Part shown: piece by piece, positions 1-7,328 of the stretch | Numbering within the stretch: the first letter of the stretch is position 1 | Layout: every line of letters begins with the position of its first letter | Origin: Oscillatoriales cyanobacterium CG2_30_44_21 | Lineage (GTDB): Bacteria > Cyanobacteriota > Cyanobacteriia > Pseudanabaenales > Pseudanabaenaceae | Length of the DNA: 34,659 bases | Reading direction: 5' to 3' | NCBI GenBank assembly: GCA_001873375.1 | Contig: MNZA01000223.1 | Span: 14,810 to 49,468 of the forward strand | Translations under genes and position numbers: made by a program | The notes under the pieces: generated by a model | Told to the model about the DNA's origin: nothing | The model's input: the letters and a program-made list of their open reading frames with translations, nothing else | The model's database searches: none

Positions 1-60
1 CGGTTTTTTCAGAAAGGGCAAAGCGCTCCATAATAATAATGAATCGAGGAAACTGCACTG

Positions 61-660
61 ATGTTAGTTCAAACTAAACGATTTACGATCGCCGAATATC
101 AACGTCTTTTCGACTTGGGAATGCTGCAAAATGGTGCTGAGCGGGAACGTACGGAATTAATAAGAGGAGAAATTACACATATGGCAGCAAAGGGAACAAG
201 ACATACCGTTTGTTGTAGTAACTTGATGAGCGAGTTATATAAACTTGTGAATGATCGCGCCATTATTCGCTGTCAAGATCCGATCTTTTTACCGCCCAAT
301 AGCTCTCCAGAACCAGATTTTGTAATTGTGCGCGATCGCCCAGACAATTACCTAACAGGGCATCCCACCGCCGCCGATATTTTGTTAGCAATTGAAATTG
401 CCGACTCCTCACTAGAGTACGATCGCAATATTAAAGGTGCGCTCTATGCCGAAGCCGCGATCGCGAACTATTGGCTGTTTAATTTAATTGATAACCGATT
501 GGAAGTTTACAGCGAACCTTATACAGATGCTCAAGGGAAAGGTAACTACGCCCAAAGGCGATATGTACTTGAAAGTCAGGCTGTCAGCCTAAACATATTT
601 CCCAATCAAGATTTAAGCTTAGAGCTAAGTAAAGTTCTACCCAAAACTTTACAAGAATAA
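61..660 (+). CDS. Uma2 family (DUF820) restriction-endonuclease-like protein
   Basis: The 199-residue product is a full-length member of the Uma2/DUF820 family, a PD-(D/E)XK-fold group greatly expanded in cyanobacteria. Visible signatures are SPEPDFVIV (PD acid, about residue 84), LAIEIADSS (second acid, about residue 112) and the downstream D..K segment YDRNIKGALYAEAAI followed by NYWLFNL. All the expected acidic and lysine positions are present, so the fold and active site look intact. The ATG is preceded by GAGGAAA about 11 bases upstream. The stop codon is immediately followed by a short palindrome (661-681). The biological role of Uma2 proteins is not established; nuclease activity is inferred from the fold. 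A second, broken copy lies at about 4129-4386. Confidence 0.9.
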   Translation: MLVQTKRFTIAEYQRLFDLGMLQNGAERERTELIRGEITHMAAKGTRHTVCCSNLMSELYKLVNDRAIIRCQDPIFLPPNSSPEPDFVIVRDRPDNYLTGHPTAADILLAIEIADSSLEYDRNIKGALYAEAAIANYWLFNLIDNRLEVYSEPYTDAQGKGNYAQRRYVLESQAVSLNIFPNQDLSLELSKVLPKTLQE

Positions 661-681
661 TGGCGGCGCATCGCGCCGCCA
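661..681. repeat. Palindrome directly after the Uma2 stop codon
   Basis: Nine-base perfect arms (TGGCGGCGC / GCGCCGCCA) flank an ATC loop and begin on the base after the stop codon. No U-tract follows, so it is not a typical intrinsic terminator. The same GGCGGCGC-ATC-GCGCCGCC core recurs at 25579-25605. The motif AGCGCAAAGCGCTGTA follows at 703-718; it recurs near other palindromes in this window (4460, 15287, 18345, 27691). Confidence 0.8.
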
Positions 682-757
682 TTACTCTGGGATTTTTAAG
701 TCAGCGCAAAGCGCTGTAAACTGTTTCAGCAACACGAATAATCATCACTAATTAAAA

Positions 758-1657
758 ATGTTGAAGTTTGTCCGTAAGTTAACTAGCCTCGCCGTCTGTA
801 CAGGATTATGTCTAGGAACAGTTGGCAATATAAGCCCTGCATCTGCTGACGATAGTAGTCTAGGGATTGTGATGCGGCGCGGACATTTGCGGGTCGGCAT
901 TGATGCCGCGATCGGCGGACCCTATATGTTTTGGGATGCCAAGACCCAGTATTACAACGGATTCGAGTTAGAGATTATTCGCGAAATCGCCTCCAGATTA
1001 AATATTGAATCGCGTCCCATTAATGTGCCTTGGTCAGCCCAGCCTGAAAGTTTAGCTGCACGGCAGGTCGATATTTTGATCAGCGCTAGAGAAGAAGGTG
1101 GGCTAGATAGTGGCAATACCAAGGGCAAATTTATTGAAACTACTTCCTACTATCGCAATGCTCAAAGATTATTGGTTCGTGCTGATGGCGGGCTGCAAGT
1201 TCGCTCCTTGCGGGACTTAGTTGGCAAGCGCGTAGGAGTTGTCGCCAACAGTGGTGGCGCAGCGATCGCCGAAACCTATAATAAAAACAGAGGTAATGCC
1301 ATTCGTTTATTTTCATCACGAGATCTTGATCGAATGGTGATTCAACTGCGCGATCGCCAACTGGATGCGCTGATTTTGGATGAGCCTGTGGCAGTGTGGC
1401 AAGTCCGCAATAACCCCAACTTTGGCGTTGTCGGTGAACCGCTAATTCCGATTCGGCTCGTGGCGGTGGTCAATAAAGAAGATGTTTCACTCAAGAAAGC
1501 TGTGGATAAAGCTTTAACAGAGATGCGACAAGAGGGTAAACTCGAACAAATACTAAAAAGGTGGAACCTGTGGGAAGGTCAGAAAACTTTAAAATCAACA
1601 AAGGAATTGCCAGCTATGGTCTTAGCGATCATTACGCAGTCCTCGGTCTACCGATGA
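758..1657 (+). CDS. Periplasmic amino-acid-type ABC transporter substrate-binding protein (SBP_bac_3)
   Basis: The 299-residue product has an N-terminal signal peptide (basic MLKFVRKL, hydrophobic core, likely cleavage after SPASA near residue 30) and a family-3 solute-binding fold. Characteristic stretches are GHLRVGIDAAIGGPYMFWD, YNGFELEIIREIASRL (lobe 1) and LRDLVGKRVGVVANSGG, DRQLDALILDEP and LEQILKRWNLWEG (lobe 2 and C-terminal helix). It would bind a polar amino acid or similar small solute in the periplasm. No permease or ATPase gene is adjacent, so it either serves a transporter encoded elsewhere or acts as a sensor. The family normally ends near WNLW; here about 28 extra residues continue into the start of the next gene, overlapping it by 97 bases. 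The substrate cannot be read from sequence. Confidence 0.88.
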   Translation: MLKFVRKLTSLAVCTGLCLGTVGNISPASADDSSLGIVMRRGHLRVGIDAAIGGPYMFWDAKTQYYNGFELEIIREIASRLNIESRPINVPWSAQPESLAARQVDILISAREEGGLDSGNTKGKFIETTSYYRNAQRLLVRADGGLQVRSLRDLVGKRVGVVANSGGAAIAETYNKNRGNAIRLFSSRDLDRMVIQLRDRQLDALILDEPVAVWQVRNNPNFGVVGEPLIPIRLVAVVNKEDVSLKKAVDKALTEMRQEGKLEQILKRWNLWEGQKTLKSTKELPAMVLAIITQSSVYR

Positions 1658-2460
1658 CCACTGACGTGGCACAAATTCGCAAAAAATTTCTCAAATTAGC
1701 CAAGGTACTACATCCTGATGTATTTGGTAGATCTGATGAAGAAAAAGAAATTGCCACCAAGTACTTTTCCAAGATGGTCAGCCCCGCCTACCAAGTTCTC
1801 AATAGCGATCGCGATCGCGGTGAGTACTTGGCGACCTTGAGAATGTTTGCCCAAACCAAAAAGCAAAAGCAAGAAGTCCCGACTCTGACGGCAGAACTTT
1901 CACAAAAGCTCTATCGCATTCCCCATGAGATTACTTATAAGCAATATATCGAGCAGGTTTCACCTAAGCAATATGAAAACCTAGATGCGATTTTGGAATA
2001 CACAGAACTACTCAGTGAACTGAATCTTGTCTATTTATTCACCCAAAACAATTTAAGTCTGACACCAAGCGGCGGTGCTGTTGGAGCTAATCCCTCATCG
2101 GTTAGCCCGAATACAACACAAACCCCTGAACCTGCTAAACCTGCTCAATCTCCAGCCTTGCGTAATCTCAACATGGCAGAGCTATTTATCAGTAAAAAGC
2201 AATGGAGTGATGCCCTCAAAGAATTAATCACGGCGGAAAAGCTCGATCCGAATAATGCTAAAGTCTATGCCCTCAAAGGCTTGGTGCAAATGAATCAAAA
2301 TGCCGCCGCGATCGCCAAAGCGAGTTTCCAAAAAGCCCTCAAACTTGACCCGAAAGAACCCACTGCCCTGAAATATTTCAGTCAAGTCAGCGCTCCTGCC
2401 AAGCCTCCCGAAAAACCACCAGAAAAGAAAGGCGGACTTTTTGGCTGGGGTAAAAAGTAA
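1561..2460 (+). CDS. DnaJ-type J-domain protein with C-terminal TPR repeats
   Basis: The product (299 residues from GTG 1561) starts with a J domain: helix I HYAVLGLP, then IRKKFLKLAKVL and the diagnostic HPD tripeptide at residues 51-53. A linker rich in Pro/Ala/Gln leads to two TPR-like units (about residues 205-270, e.g. ALKELITAEKLDPNNAKVYALKG), and the tail is Pro/Lys-rich and ends GLFGWGKK. The role is probably as a co-chaperone recruiting DnaK, inferred from the HPD motif. The start is uncertain. The ATG at 1654 sits in an ATGA overlap with the upstream stop but would remove J-domain helix I, so translation must begin upstream, at GTG 1561 (or GTG 1570, or a non-standard ATT at 1606). 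The gene overlaps the binding-protein gene in another frame and is probably translationally coupled to it. Confidence 0.87.
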   Translation: MEPVGRSENFKINKGIASYGLSDHYAVLGLPMTTDVAQIRKKFLKLAKVLHPDVFGRSDEEKEIATKYFSKMVSPAYQVLNSDRDRGEYLATLRMFAQTKKQKQEVPTLTAELSQKLYRIPHEITYKQYIEQVSPKQYENLDAILEYTELLSELNLVYLFTQNNLSLTPSGGAVGANPSSVSPNTTQTPEPAKPAQSPALRNLNMAELFISKKQWSDALKELITAEKLDPNNAKVYALKGLVQMNQNAAAIAKASFQKALKLDPKEPTALKYFSQVSAPAKPPEKPPEKKGGLFGWGKK

Positions 2461-2559
2461 TCAATTCAGATCAAGAGCCTTGTATAGTGAGGCTTTTGCA
2501 GTATTTAATTGGATTTGAAAATTGTTAATAGTCTTGTTATGTAGGTTGAGGCGGACACT

Positions 2560-3579
2560 TTGGATTTCCGAAAACTAAAATACTATCGACATAACTCTTT
2601 GATCCTAGTTGCTAGTAGCGATCAACAGCTTTTATCGACAATTTCCGATGTGTCCAATGCCGAAAAATATAATTTCATCATTGCCAACGATGGCGAAACT
2701 GCTTGGCAATTGATCCTGCAAAAAAAACCCGCCATCATTCTGGCTGACTGGACTATGCCCGATGTGTCTGGCTTAGTCCTCTGCCATCGCACCAAGTCCA
2801 ACTTAGAGTGTCCTAGCCTCGTAGCGATTCATTTTATTTTGATTGTGGAAGCCTTTAACTATCGACAGCGTCAACTCGGTTTTGAAACAGGTGTTGATGA
2901 GTTTTTAGGCAATCCCATTGATCCTTCAGAGTTAAAAACCAGACTGCGATCGGGTTTACGGGCTAGCGCTTTGATGCAATCACTCACATGGACAAATCAA
3001 AGATTACTTGCCCAAAATGATCTCTTAGATGCCCTATCCCTATCCGATCCCTTGACTAGAGTTTTGAGTGAAAAAGCCTTTGCGGGAGTGATCCCCGCGA
3101 TGATGAATCAGTTTCGAGGGTATGGCAGTTACAAGGGCTATAGCTATTTAAGTATTTTAATGATTGATATTGATCGCTTTCATGAGACTGTCCAAGCCTA
3201 TGGTGAAAGTATTGGTGATGAGGCGATTAGGGCGATCGCGGGGCGGCTGACCCATAGCTGTATGGCAAATAGCTTGATCTACAGATATGGATTAGATGAG
3301 TTTGTCTGTGTGACTCCTCACAGTGATATATCAGACAGCGACAATCTCGCAAATAATTTATTGGCAAGTATTCGTAGCCATCCGATCGCCGTTTCGTCGG
3401 GGTTACTTTTCCCCTTAACGATCAGCATCGGAGGGGTCGTGATCGCCCTAGATGCTCAAGATTTAGATAACCTAGATAGACCAGATACTAACTTTGGCAA
3501 GCGAGTAACCCTCGCCGAAAAATCCCTTGCTCAATCGCAAAAGTCTGGCGGCGATCGCGCCTTTATTGAACAAATTTAA
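2560..3579 (+). CDS. Response regulator with degenerate GGDEF domain
   Basis: The 339-residue protein has an N-terminal receiver domain (residues about 13-130; phospho-acceptor D63 in LADWTMPD) and a C-terminal diguanylate-cyclase-like domain (about 165-335: DPLTRVLS, LMIDIDRFHETVQAYG, IGDEAIRAIAGRL, YGLDEFVCV, LTISIGGV). The active-site loop reads GLDEF instead of GGDEF/GGEEF, and no RxxD inhibitory site is seen five residues before it. Catalysis is therefore doubtful, and the domain may bind nucleotide or act as a partner module. The receiver also keeps only one of the usual paired acidic residues (ASSD). A TTG start at 2560 is forced: an in-frame stop lies at 2542-2544 and no ATG precedes the receiver core. 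A GAGG lies about ten bases upstream. A palindrome follows the stop. Confidence 0.87.
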   Translation: MDFRKLKYYRHNSLILVASSDQQLLSTISDVSNAEKYNFIIANDGETAWQLILQKKPAIILADWTMPDVSGLVLCHRTKSNLECPSLVAIHFILIVEAFNYRQRQLGFETGVDEFLGNPIDPSELKTRLRSGLRASALMQSLTWTNQRLLAQNDLLDALSLSDPLTRVLSEKAFAGVIPAMMNQFRGYGSYKGYSYLSILMIDIDRFHETVQAYGESIGDEAIRAIAGRLTHSCMANSLIYRYGLDEFVCVTPHSDISDSDNLANNLLASIRSHPIAVSSGLLFPLTISIGGVVIALDAQDLDNLDRPDTNFGKRVTLAEKSLAQSQKSGGDRAFIEQI

Positions 3580-3580
3580 G

Positions 3581-3607
3581 GAGTGGCGGCGTTTCGCGCC
3601 GCCACTC
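3581..3607. repeat. Palindrome after the response-regulator gene
   Basis: Perfect 11-base arms GAGTGGCGGCG / CGCCGCCACTC surround TTTCG, starting two bases after the stop codon. The same outer arm word GAGTGG recurs in palindromes at 5623-5649 and 27479-27505. Confidence 0.8.
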
Positions 3608-3664
3608 ACTTCAAAAGGCTCTAAAAGCGTTGTAATCAAGTTAAACAACAAATCAAAAATCAAG

Positions 3665-4072
3665 ATGTCCCCAAGCAAAACTGATGTAACCAGTAATGGA
3701 TATGAACCACAAATTATGCAGAGAGCCGAGGTTGCTCTGCGCTGTGCGCCTTTTACGGTGAAACTATTTGCCGATATGGCTCTCCAAGGCATAAATTTGC
3801 GGGCGATCGCAGGAAATGAAGGAGTCAAAAATCAATATCTCACAAACTTTAATAACCTAATTGCCACTGAAAACTCCCTGCTATGGTTAATCCAAGTCGG
3901 CATCCTGCGCCGTGAAGTTGATGGACAAGGAATCACCGATAGCTTTAGGCTTACACCAATGGGACATTTGCTGTTAGACAAATGGCGATCGCACAGTAAT
4001 TTCCCAAGCGCAAGTCTAGGCGATCGGCTACAAAACCTGTGGGCGCAAATTCAAATATCGCGATTTTTATGA
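3665..4072 (+). CDS. Npun_F0494 family conserved cyanobacterial protein
   Basis: The 135-residue product begins at ATG 3665; the open frame extends further upstream, but the upstream part lies in the palindrome region and does not look like protein. Recognisable family features are QRAEVALRCAPFTVKLFADM near the N-terminus, a middle helix-rich part, and the strongly conserved LIQVGILRREVDGQGITDSFRLTP (residues about 75-100), ending with a helix and an aromatic tail. The arrangement suggests a small winged-helix-like fold, but no biochemical function is established for the family, and I do not assign one. It lies between the response regulator and a Uma2 remnant without obvious functional linkage. 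An AT-rich palindrome (4083-4117) follows the stop by ten bases. Confidence 0.78.
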   Translation: MSPSKTDVTSNGYEPQIMQRAEVALRCAPFTVKLFADMALQGINLRAIAGNEGVKNQYLTNFNNLIATENSLLWLIQVGILRREVDGQGITDSFRLTPMGHLLLDKWRSHSNFPSASLGDRLQNLWAQIQISRFL

Positions 4073-4082
4073 TGACCCATAT

Positions 4083-4117
4083 CAAATAAAGAAATGGCTA
4101 CGCCATTTCTTTATTTG
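4083..4117. repeat. AAATGGC-type palindrome (solo hairpin)
   Basis: Sixteen-base perfect arms CAAATAAAGAAATGGC / GCCATTTCTTTATTTG enclose a TAC loop. This is the right-hand hairpin of the ~103-bp three-hairpin element seen at 29500-29602, here standing alone after the Npun_F0494-family stop and just before the Uma2 remnant. Confidence 0.85.
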
Positions 4118-4128
4118 AAAAAACATAA

Positions 4129-4386
4129 AGCCCTGTCTTTACAATTGAAGCTCTATCGCATTCCACAGCCATGCTAGATCGCCGTGAGAAGCTCTTGAAC
4201 TATCAGAAGTTGACATCTTTGCAAGAATACGTTTTGGTTTCGCAATCTGAAACCAAAGTGGAACTTTATCGCCGCGATCGCGATGGTGGTTGGTTAGTGC
4301 AGTCTTTGGGTGTGGGTGACAGTTTGCACTTGCAGTCGCTTGATTTGGCGATCGCGCTTGCGGATATCTATGAGGATGTGATGTAA
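4129..4386 (+). pseudogene. Uma2 family remnant, C-terminal part only
   Basis: An open stretch after the stop codon at 4126 reads PVFTIEALSHSTAMLDRREK and continues through LNYQKLTSLQEYVLVSQ to a normal Uma2 C-terminus (LAIALADIYED). This corresponds to the second acidic motif (E-x-L-S), the D..K motif and the C-terminal strands of a Uma2/DUF820 protein of about 190 residues. The N-terminal half, with the PD motif, is missing. The first ATG is at 4171 and would give only 71 residues. The homology stops close to the AAATGGC palindrome at 4083-4117, suggesting the 5' part was lost together with a rearrangement there. A short expressed protein from 4171 cannot be excluded, but it would lack a complete active site. 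Confidence 0.75.
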
Positions 4387-4402
4387 GCAAATCAACCTAA
4401 TT

Positions 4403-4453
4403 AAAACCAAATGTAGTTCCGCCCGCATAGCGGGCGGAACTACATCTGGTTTT
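4403..4453. repeat. Long palindrome with GCCCGC-ATA-GCGGGC core
   Basis: Arms of 24 bases (4403-4426 and 4430-4453) pair with a single mismatch around an ATA loop. The outer part reads AAAACCA/TGGTTTT and the inner core is GC-rich. It is followed at 4460-4472 by AGCGCAAAGCGCT, a recurrent companion motif. It fills the gap between the Uma2 remnant and pdhA. Confidence 0.82.
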
Positions 4454-4587
4454 TAGGTTAGCGCAAAGCGCTTAAAGCAGCCAACAGAAAAAATTTAAAA
4501 GCTTTGCCCTGTAAGTCTGTACCTCATGAGGCATTGACTGCTAGACTGTCAATAGAAAATTTTAACGATTAGTAAAGTATTGAATCG

Positions 4588-5616
4588 ATGCCTCAAGACA
4601 CTGTTGCCAATGTTGCGACCTCTGCACTAAATATCACCCCAGACGAAGCCTTAGTTGTCTATGAAGACATGGTGTTGGGGCGTACTTTTGAGGACAAGTG
4701 CGCGGAAATGTATTATCGCGGCAGAATGTTCGGATTTGTGCATTTGTACAACGGTCAAGAAGCTGTCGCCTCTGGCGTAATTAAGGCGATGCGTTCTGAT
4801 GATTATGTGTGCAGCACCTACCGCGATCATGTCCATGCTTTGAGTGCAGGTGTAACTGCCAATGAGGTAATGGCGGAGCTATTTGGCAAAGAAACGGGAT
4901 GTAGTAAGGGTCGTGGTGGCTCCATGCATATTTTTTCGGCAAAGAATAATTTTTTAGGTGGTTATGCTTTTGTGGCTGAGGGCATCCCCGTTGCCTCAGG
5001 CACAGCTTTTCAGTCAAAATATCGCCGCGAAGTAATGGGCAATCCTAATGCTGACCAAGTGACGGCTTGTTTCTTTGGTGATGGCGCTAGCAACAATGGT
5101 CAGTTTTACGAAACCTTGAACATGGCGGCACTGTGGAAGTTGCCTTTGATTTTTGTGATTGAAAATAATGATTGGGCGATCGGCATGAAGCATCAACGTG
5201 CCACTTCCGATGTCAGGATTCACAAGAAAGCTGAAGCCTTTGGTATGCCTGGCTATGAAGTCGATGGTATGGATGTGTTGGCAGTACGCGATCGCGCTCA
5301 AGAGGCAGTTCGCCGCGCCCGTGCGGGTGAAGGTCCTACAGTTTTGGAATGTATGACCTATCGCTTTAGAGGTCACTCCCTCGCTGATCCCGATGAGCTA
5401 CGCAGCAAGGAAGACAAGGATAAATGGTTTGGTCGTGACCCGATCAAAATCTTTGCTAGCCGCATCATTGAGCATGGTTTGGTGGAAGAAAGTCAGTTAA
5501 AAGCGATCGACAAAAAGATCCGCGATGTTGTTGAAGAATGTGTAAGATTTGCGGAATCTTCTCCTGAACCCGATCCTAAAGATCTATTCCGCTATCAGTT
5601 TGCCGAAGACGAATAA
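4588..5616 (+). CDS. pdhA: Pyruvate dehydrogenase E1 component, alpha subunit
   Basis: The 342-residue product is the thiamine-diphosphate-binding alpha subunit of the E1 part of the pyruvate dehydrogenase complex, which decarboxylates pyruvate and passes the acetyl group to E2 lipoamide. The TPP/Mg motif begins [12 protein letters not shown] at residue 164 and ends in VIENN. Other conserved stretches are [34 protein letters not shown] (phosphorylation-loop region) and [16 protein letters not shown]. Length and motif order are normal for the cyanobacterial/plastid type. The beta subunit is not adjacent, as is common in cyanobacteria. The start matches the usual short N-terminal extension before [20 protein letters not shown]. 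Two palindromes follow the stop codon. Confidence 0.97.
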   Translation: MPQDTVANVATSALNITPDEALVVYEDMVLGRTFEDKCAEMYYRGRMFGFVHLYNGQEAVASGVIKAMRSDDYVCSTYRDHVHALSAGVTANEVMAELFGKETGCSKGRGGSMHIFSAKNNFLGGYAFVAEGIPVASGTAFQSKYRREVMGNPNADQVTACFFGDGASNNGQFYETLNMAALWKLPLIFVIENNDWAIGMKHQRATSDVRIHKKAEAFGMPGYEVDGMDVLAVRDRAQEAVRRARAGEGPTVLECMTYRFRGHSLADPDELRSKEDKDKWFGRDPIKIFASRIIEHGLVEESQLKAIDKKIRDVVEECVRFAESSPEPDPKDLFRYQFAEDE

Positions 5617-5622
5617 TTCTTT

Positions 5623-5649
5623 GAGTGGTGGCGCGATGCGCCGCCACTC
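5623..5649. repeat. Palindrome after pdhA (GAGTGG family)
   Basis: Arms GAGTGGTGGCGC / GCGCCGCCACTC around GAT, with one G-T type mismatch. Its outer word matches the palindromes at 3581 and 27479. It could slow transcription or stabilise the pdhA mRNA 3' end, but lacks a following U-tract. Confidence 0.78.
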
Positions 5650-5664
5650 GTTTTCTAGTTTTTA

Positions 5665-5695
5665 TTAGGAGGCGGAGCGTTGCCCAGCCTCCTAA
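5665..5695. repeat. Second palindrome between pdhA and ycf46 (convergent genes)
   Basis: TTAGGAGGC at the left and GCCTCCTAA at the right form an imperfect hairpin with a 13-base centre. It ends two bases before the ycf46 stop codon on the minus strand, so it lies at the 3' end of both convergent genes. Confidence 0.65.
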
Positions 5696-5696
5696 T

Positions 5697-7181
5697 TTAT
5701 TTAAAAGTATTTTGTCGTGAAGCTAGCCTTGCTTTACCTGACGCAGCCCATTCTTGTAAAACTTGTATTTCCTGCTGTGCAGTCTGCGCTAACGGCACAA
5801 TCTGACTCGCCGCTTCGAGAATGTCTTCATTAGTAAAGTCACGATTTTGGCTAAAGCCAATGTGCATCGCTTCAATGATGCCCTGTTCAATTTCTGCACC
5901 CGAAAAGTCGGGCGTTTCATAGGCGAGGCGGTCAATATCATAGGCACGAATGTTATGTGGGCGGTACTTGTTTAAATGCACCAAAAAAATCTGCGATCGC
6001 TCTTCTTGAGTAGGTAAACCCACAAAAAACACTTCATCAAAACGACCCTTTCGCAGAAGTTCTGGCGGGAGGGTGCGGATGTTATTGGCAGTAGCAACTA
6101 CAAATACGGGTGATGTTTTTTCTGCCATCCATGTTAAGAATGTACCAAAGACGCGATTAGTAGTTCCTGAATCGCCGCGACCATCAACTCCTGCAAAGGC
6201 TTTATCGATTTCATCAATCCAGAGTACACATGGCGACAGAGCCTCTGCGAGTTGGATCATTTGACGAGTACGCGATTCACTCTCACCGACTAAGCCAGCA
6301 AAGAGGCGACCGACATCAAGGCGCAACAGAGGTAGATGCCAATGATGGGAAATTGCCTTAGCAGTCAGGGACTTGCCAGTACCTTGAATGCCTGCCAGCA
6401 GTAGCCCCCGTGGATGCGGTAAACCATATTTGCGGGCGCGATCGCTAAATCCACTTCCACGCCGTAACAACCACTCTTTGAGGTTATCCAACCCGCCGAT
6501 ATCGCTGATTTCGGTGGTAGATGGATAGAATTCTAAAATTTGAGTCTGGCGAATACTCTGCCGCTTTTCTTCGAGAATTAGTTCCACATCTTCAGGGCGC
6601 AATTGGCTATTTTCAGCGATCGCCTTTGCCAAAACTCGTCTAATCCGCTCTAGGGACAAACCCTGACTAGCCCGAACCAATTCATCAATTGCTTGCTTAT
6701 TTAGTTGCGTATTATTGGTGGAACTTAGAAGTTGTTCTATCTCAACTTTTAACTCTTGAGAGTTAGGTAAGGGAAACTCTAAGATTGAGAAATATTCACT
6801 GAGGTTGTTAGGAATATTAATTTGCGAGGCAACTATGATTATGTTTTGGGCTTCACTTTTGAGCTTACGAGCAAGATTTTTGAGCTTACGGGCGATCGCA
6901 ATATCTTCTAAAAAGCGATCAAAATCTCTCAAGATAAACACTGATCCTTTAGAGACTTTATCAACAAATTCTAAAGCCTGTAAGGGATTACGTTTGCCTG
7001 CTCCTGCGTCATTGGGATTAGATTGATAGCCATCTACAAAATCCCACACAAACACGCTGCGACCAAGAGATTTGGCAACATTGCTAATCATTGATTCCGC
7101 CCGTTCTTCTTCGGCAGAAGGAATATAAATCAGAGGATAACGGGCGCGAAGAGTCAAATTTAGTTCTGATTCAAAGGTCAT
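5697..7181 (-). CDS. ycf46: Ycf46-type AAA+ ATPase
   Basis: From ATG 7181 the product has 494 residues and matches the cyanobacterial/plastid Ycf46 family: N-terminal LRARYPLIYIPSAEEERAE, a non-catalytic N-terminal half, and one C-terminal AAA module. The AAA module shows Walker A GIQGTGKS (about residue 265), Walker B CVLWIDEID (about 320), sensor-1 VVATANN and the arginine-finger region LLRKGRFDEVFFVG. A six-residue extension to 7199 is possible, but MTFESEL fits family starts better. Ycf46 has been linked to carbon-uptake or photosynthesis regulation in cyanobacteria; the substrate is not known, and no protease domain is present, unlike FtsH. It is encoded convergently with pdhA and downstream of the Liv-type binding protein in the same direction. 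Confidence 0.9.
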   Translation of the reverse strand: MTFESELNLTLRARYPLIYIPSAEEERAESMISNVAKSLGRSVFVWDFVDGYQSNPNDAGAGKRNPLQALEFVDKVSKGSVFILRDFDRFLEDIAIARKLKNLARKLKSEAQNIIIVASQINIPNNLSEYFSILEFPLPNSQELKVEIEQLLSSTNNTQLNKQAIDELVRASQGLSLERIRRVLAKAIAENSQLRPEDVELILEEKRQSIRQTQILEFYPSTTEISDIGGLDNLKEWLLRRGSGFSDRARKYGLPHPRGLLLAGIQGTGKSLTAKAISHHWHLPLLRLDVGRLFAGLVGESESRTRQMIQLAEALSPCVLWIDEIDKAFAGVDGRGDSGTTNRVFGTFLTWMAEKTSPVFVVATANNIRTLPPELLRKGRFDEVFFVGLPTQEERSQIFLVHLNKYRPHNIRAYDIDRLAYETPDFSGAEIEQGIIEAMHIGFSQNRDFTNEDILEAASQIVPLAQTAQQEIQVLQEWAASGKARLASRQNTFK

Positions 7182-7231
7182 TAAGTAGTTCCACAACAAT
7201 AAAACTGGGACTTACGGTGAAGTTGCTAAAA

Positions 7232-7270
7232 CCCTCACCCCCTCTCCCTGCATGGGAGAGGGGGTGAGGG
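7232..7270. repeat. CCCTCA/TGAGGG palindrome (short member of the C-rich repeat family)
   Basis: Perfect 17-base arms (7232-7248 and 7254-7270) around TGCAT. It shares the CCCTCAcCCCC / GGGGgTGAGGG outer ends with the two longer repeats at 25407-25506 and 33128-33221. It lies between ycf46 and the Liv-type protein gene. Confidence 0.85.
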
Positions 7271-7283
7271 TTCCAAAACATCG

Positions 7284-7328
7284 TAAAGATTTAGCAAGAT
7301 CGCCTACGGCGATCTTGCTAAATCTTTA
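7284..7328. repeat. 21-bp-arm hairpin containing the stop codon of the Liv-type gene
   Basis: Arms 7284-7304 and 7308-7328 are perfectly complementary over 21 bases with a three-base TAC loop. The right arm contains the minus-strand stop codon (7326-7328) of the substrate-binding protein gene, so a ribosome terminating there would sit on the hairpin base. No U-tract follows on the minus strand. Confidence 0.88.

Noticed and set aside
758-2460. Frameshift joining the binding protein and J-domain gene into one protein
   Set aside because: Both have complete domains of unrelated families and their own stop codons; an overlap is simpler.
3472-3828. Minus-strand frame overlapping the response regulator end and the Npun_F0494 gene
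   Set aside because: It crosses two recognised genes and a palindrome, with no recognisable protein motif.
4588-5376. Minus-strand frames within pdhA
   Set aside because: Shadows of pdhA; His/Cys-rich odd composition, no domain.
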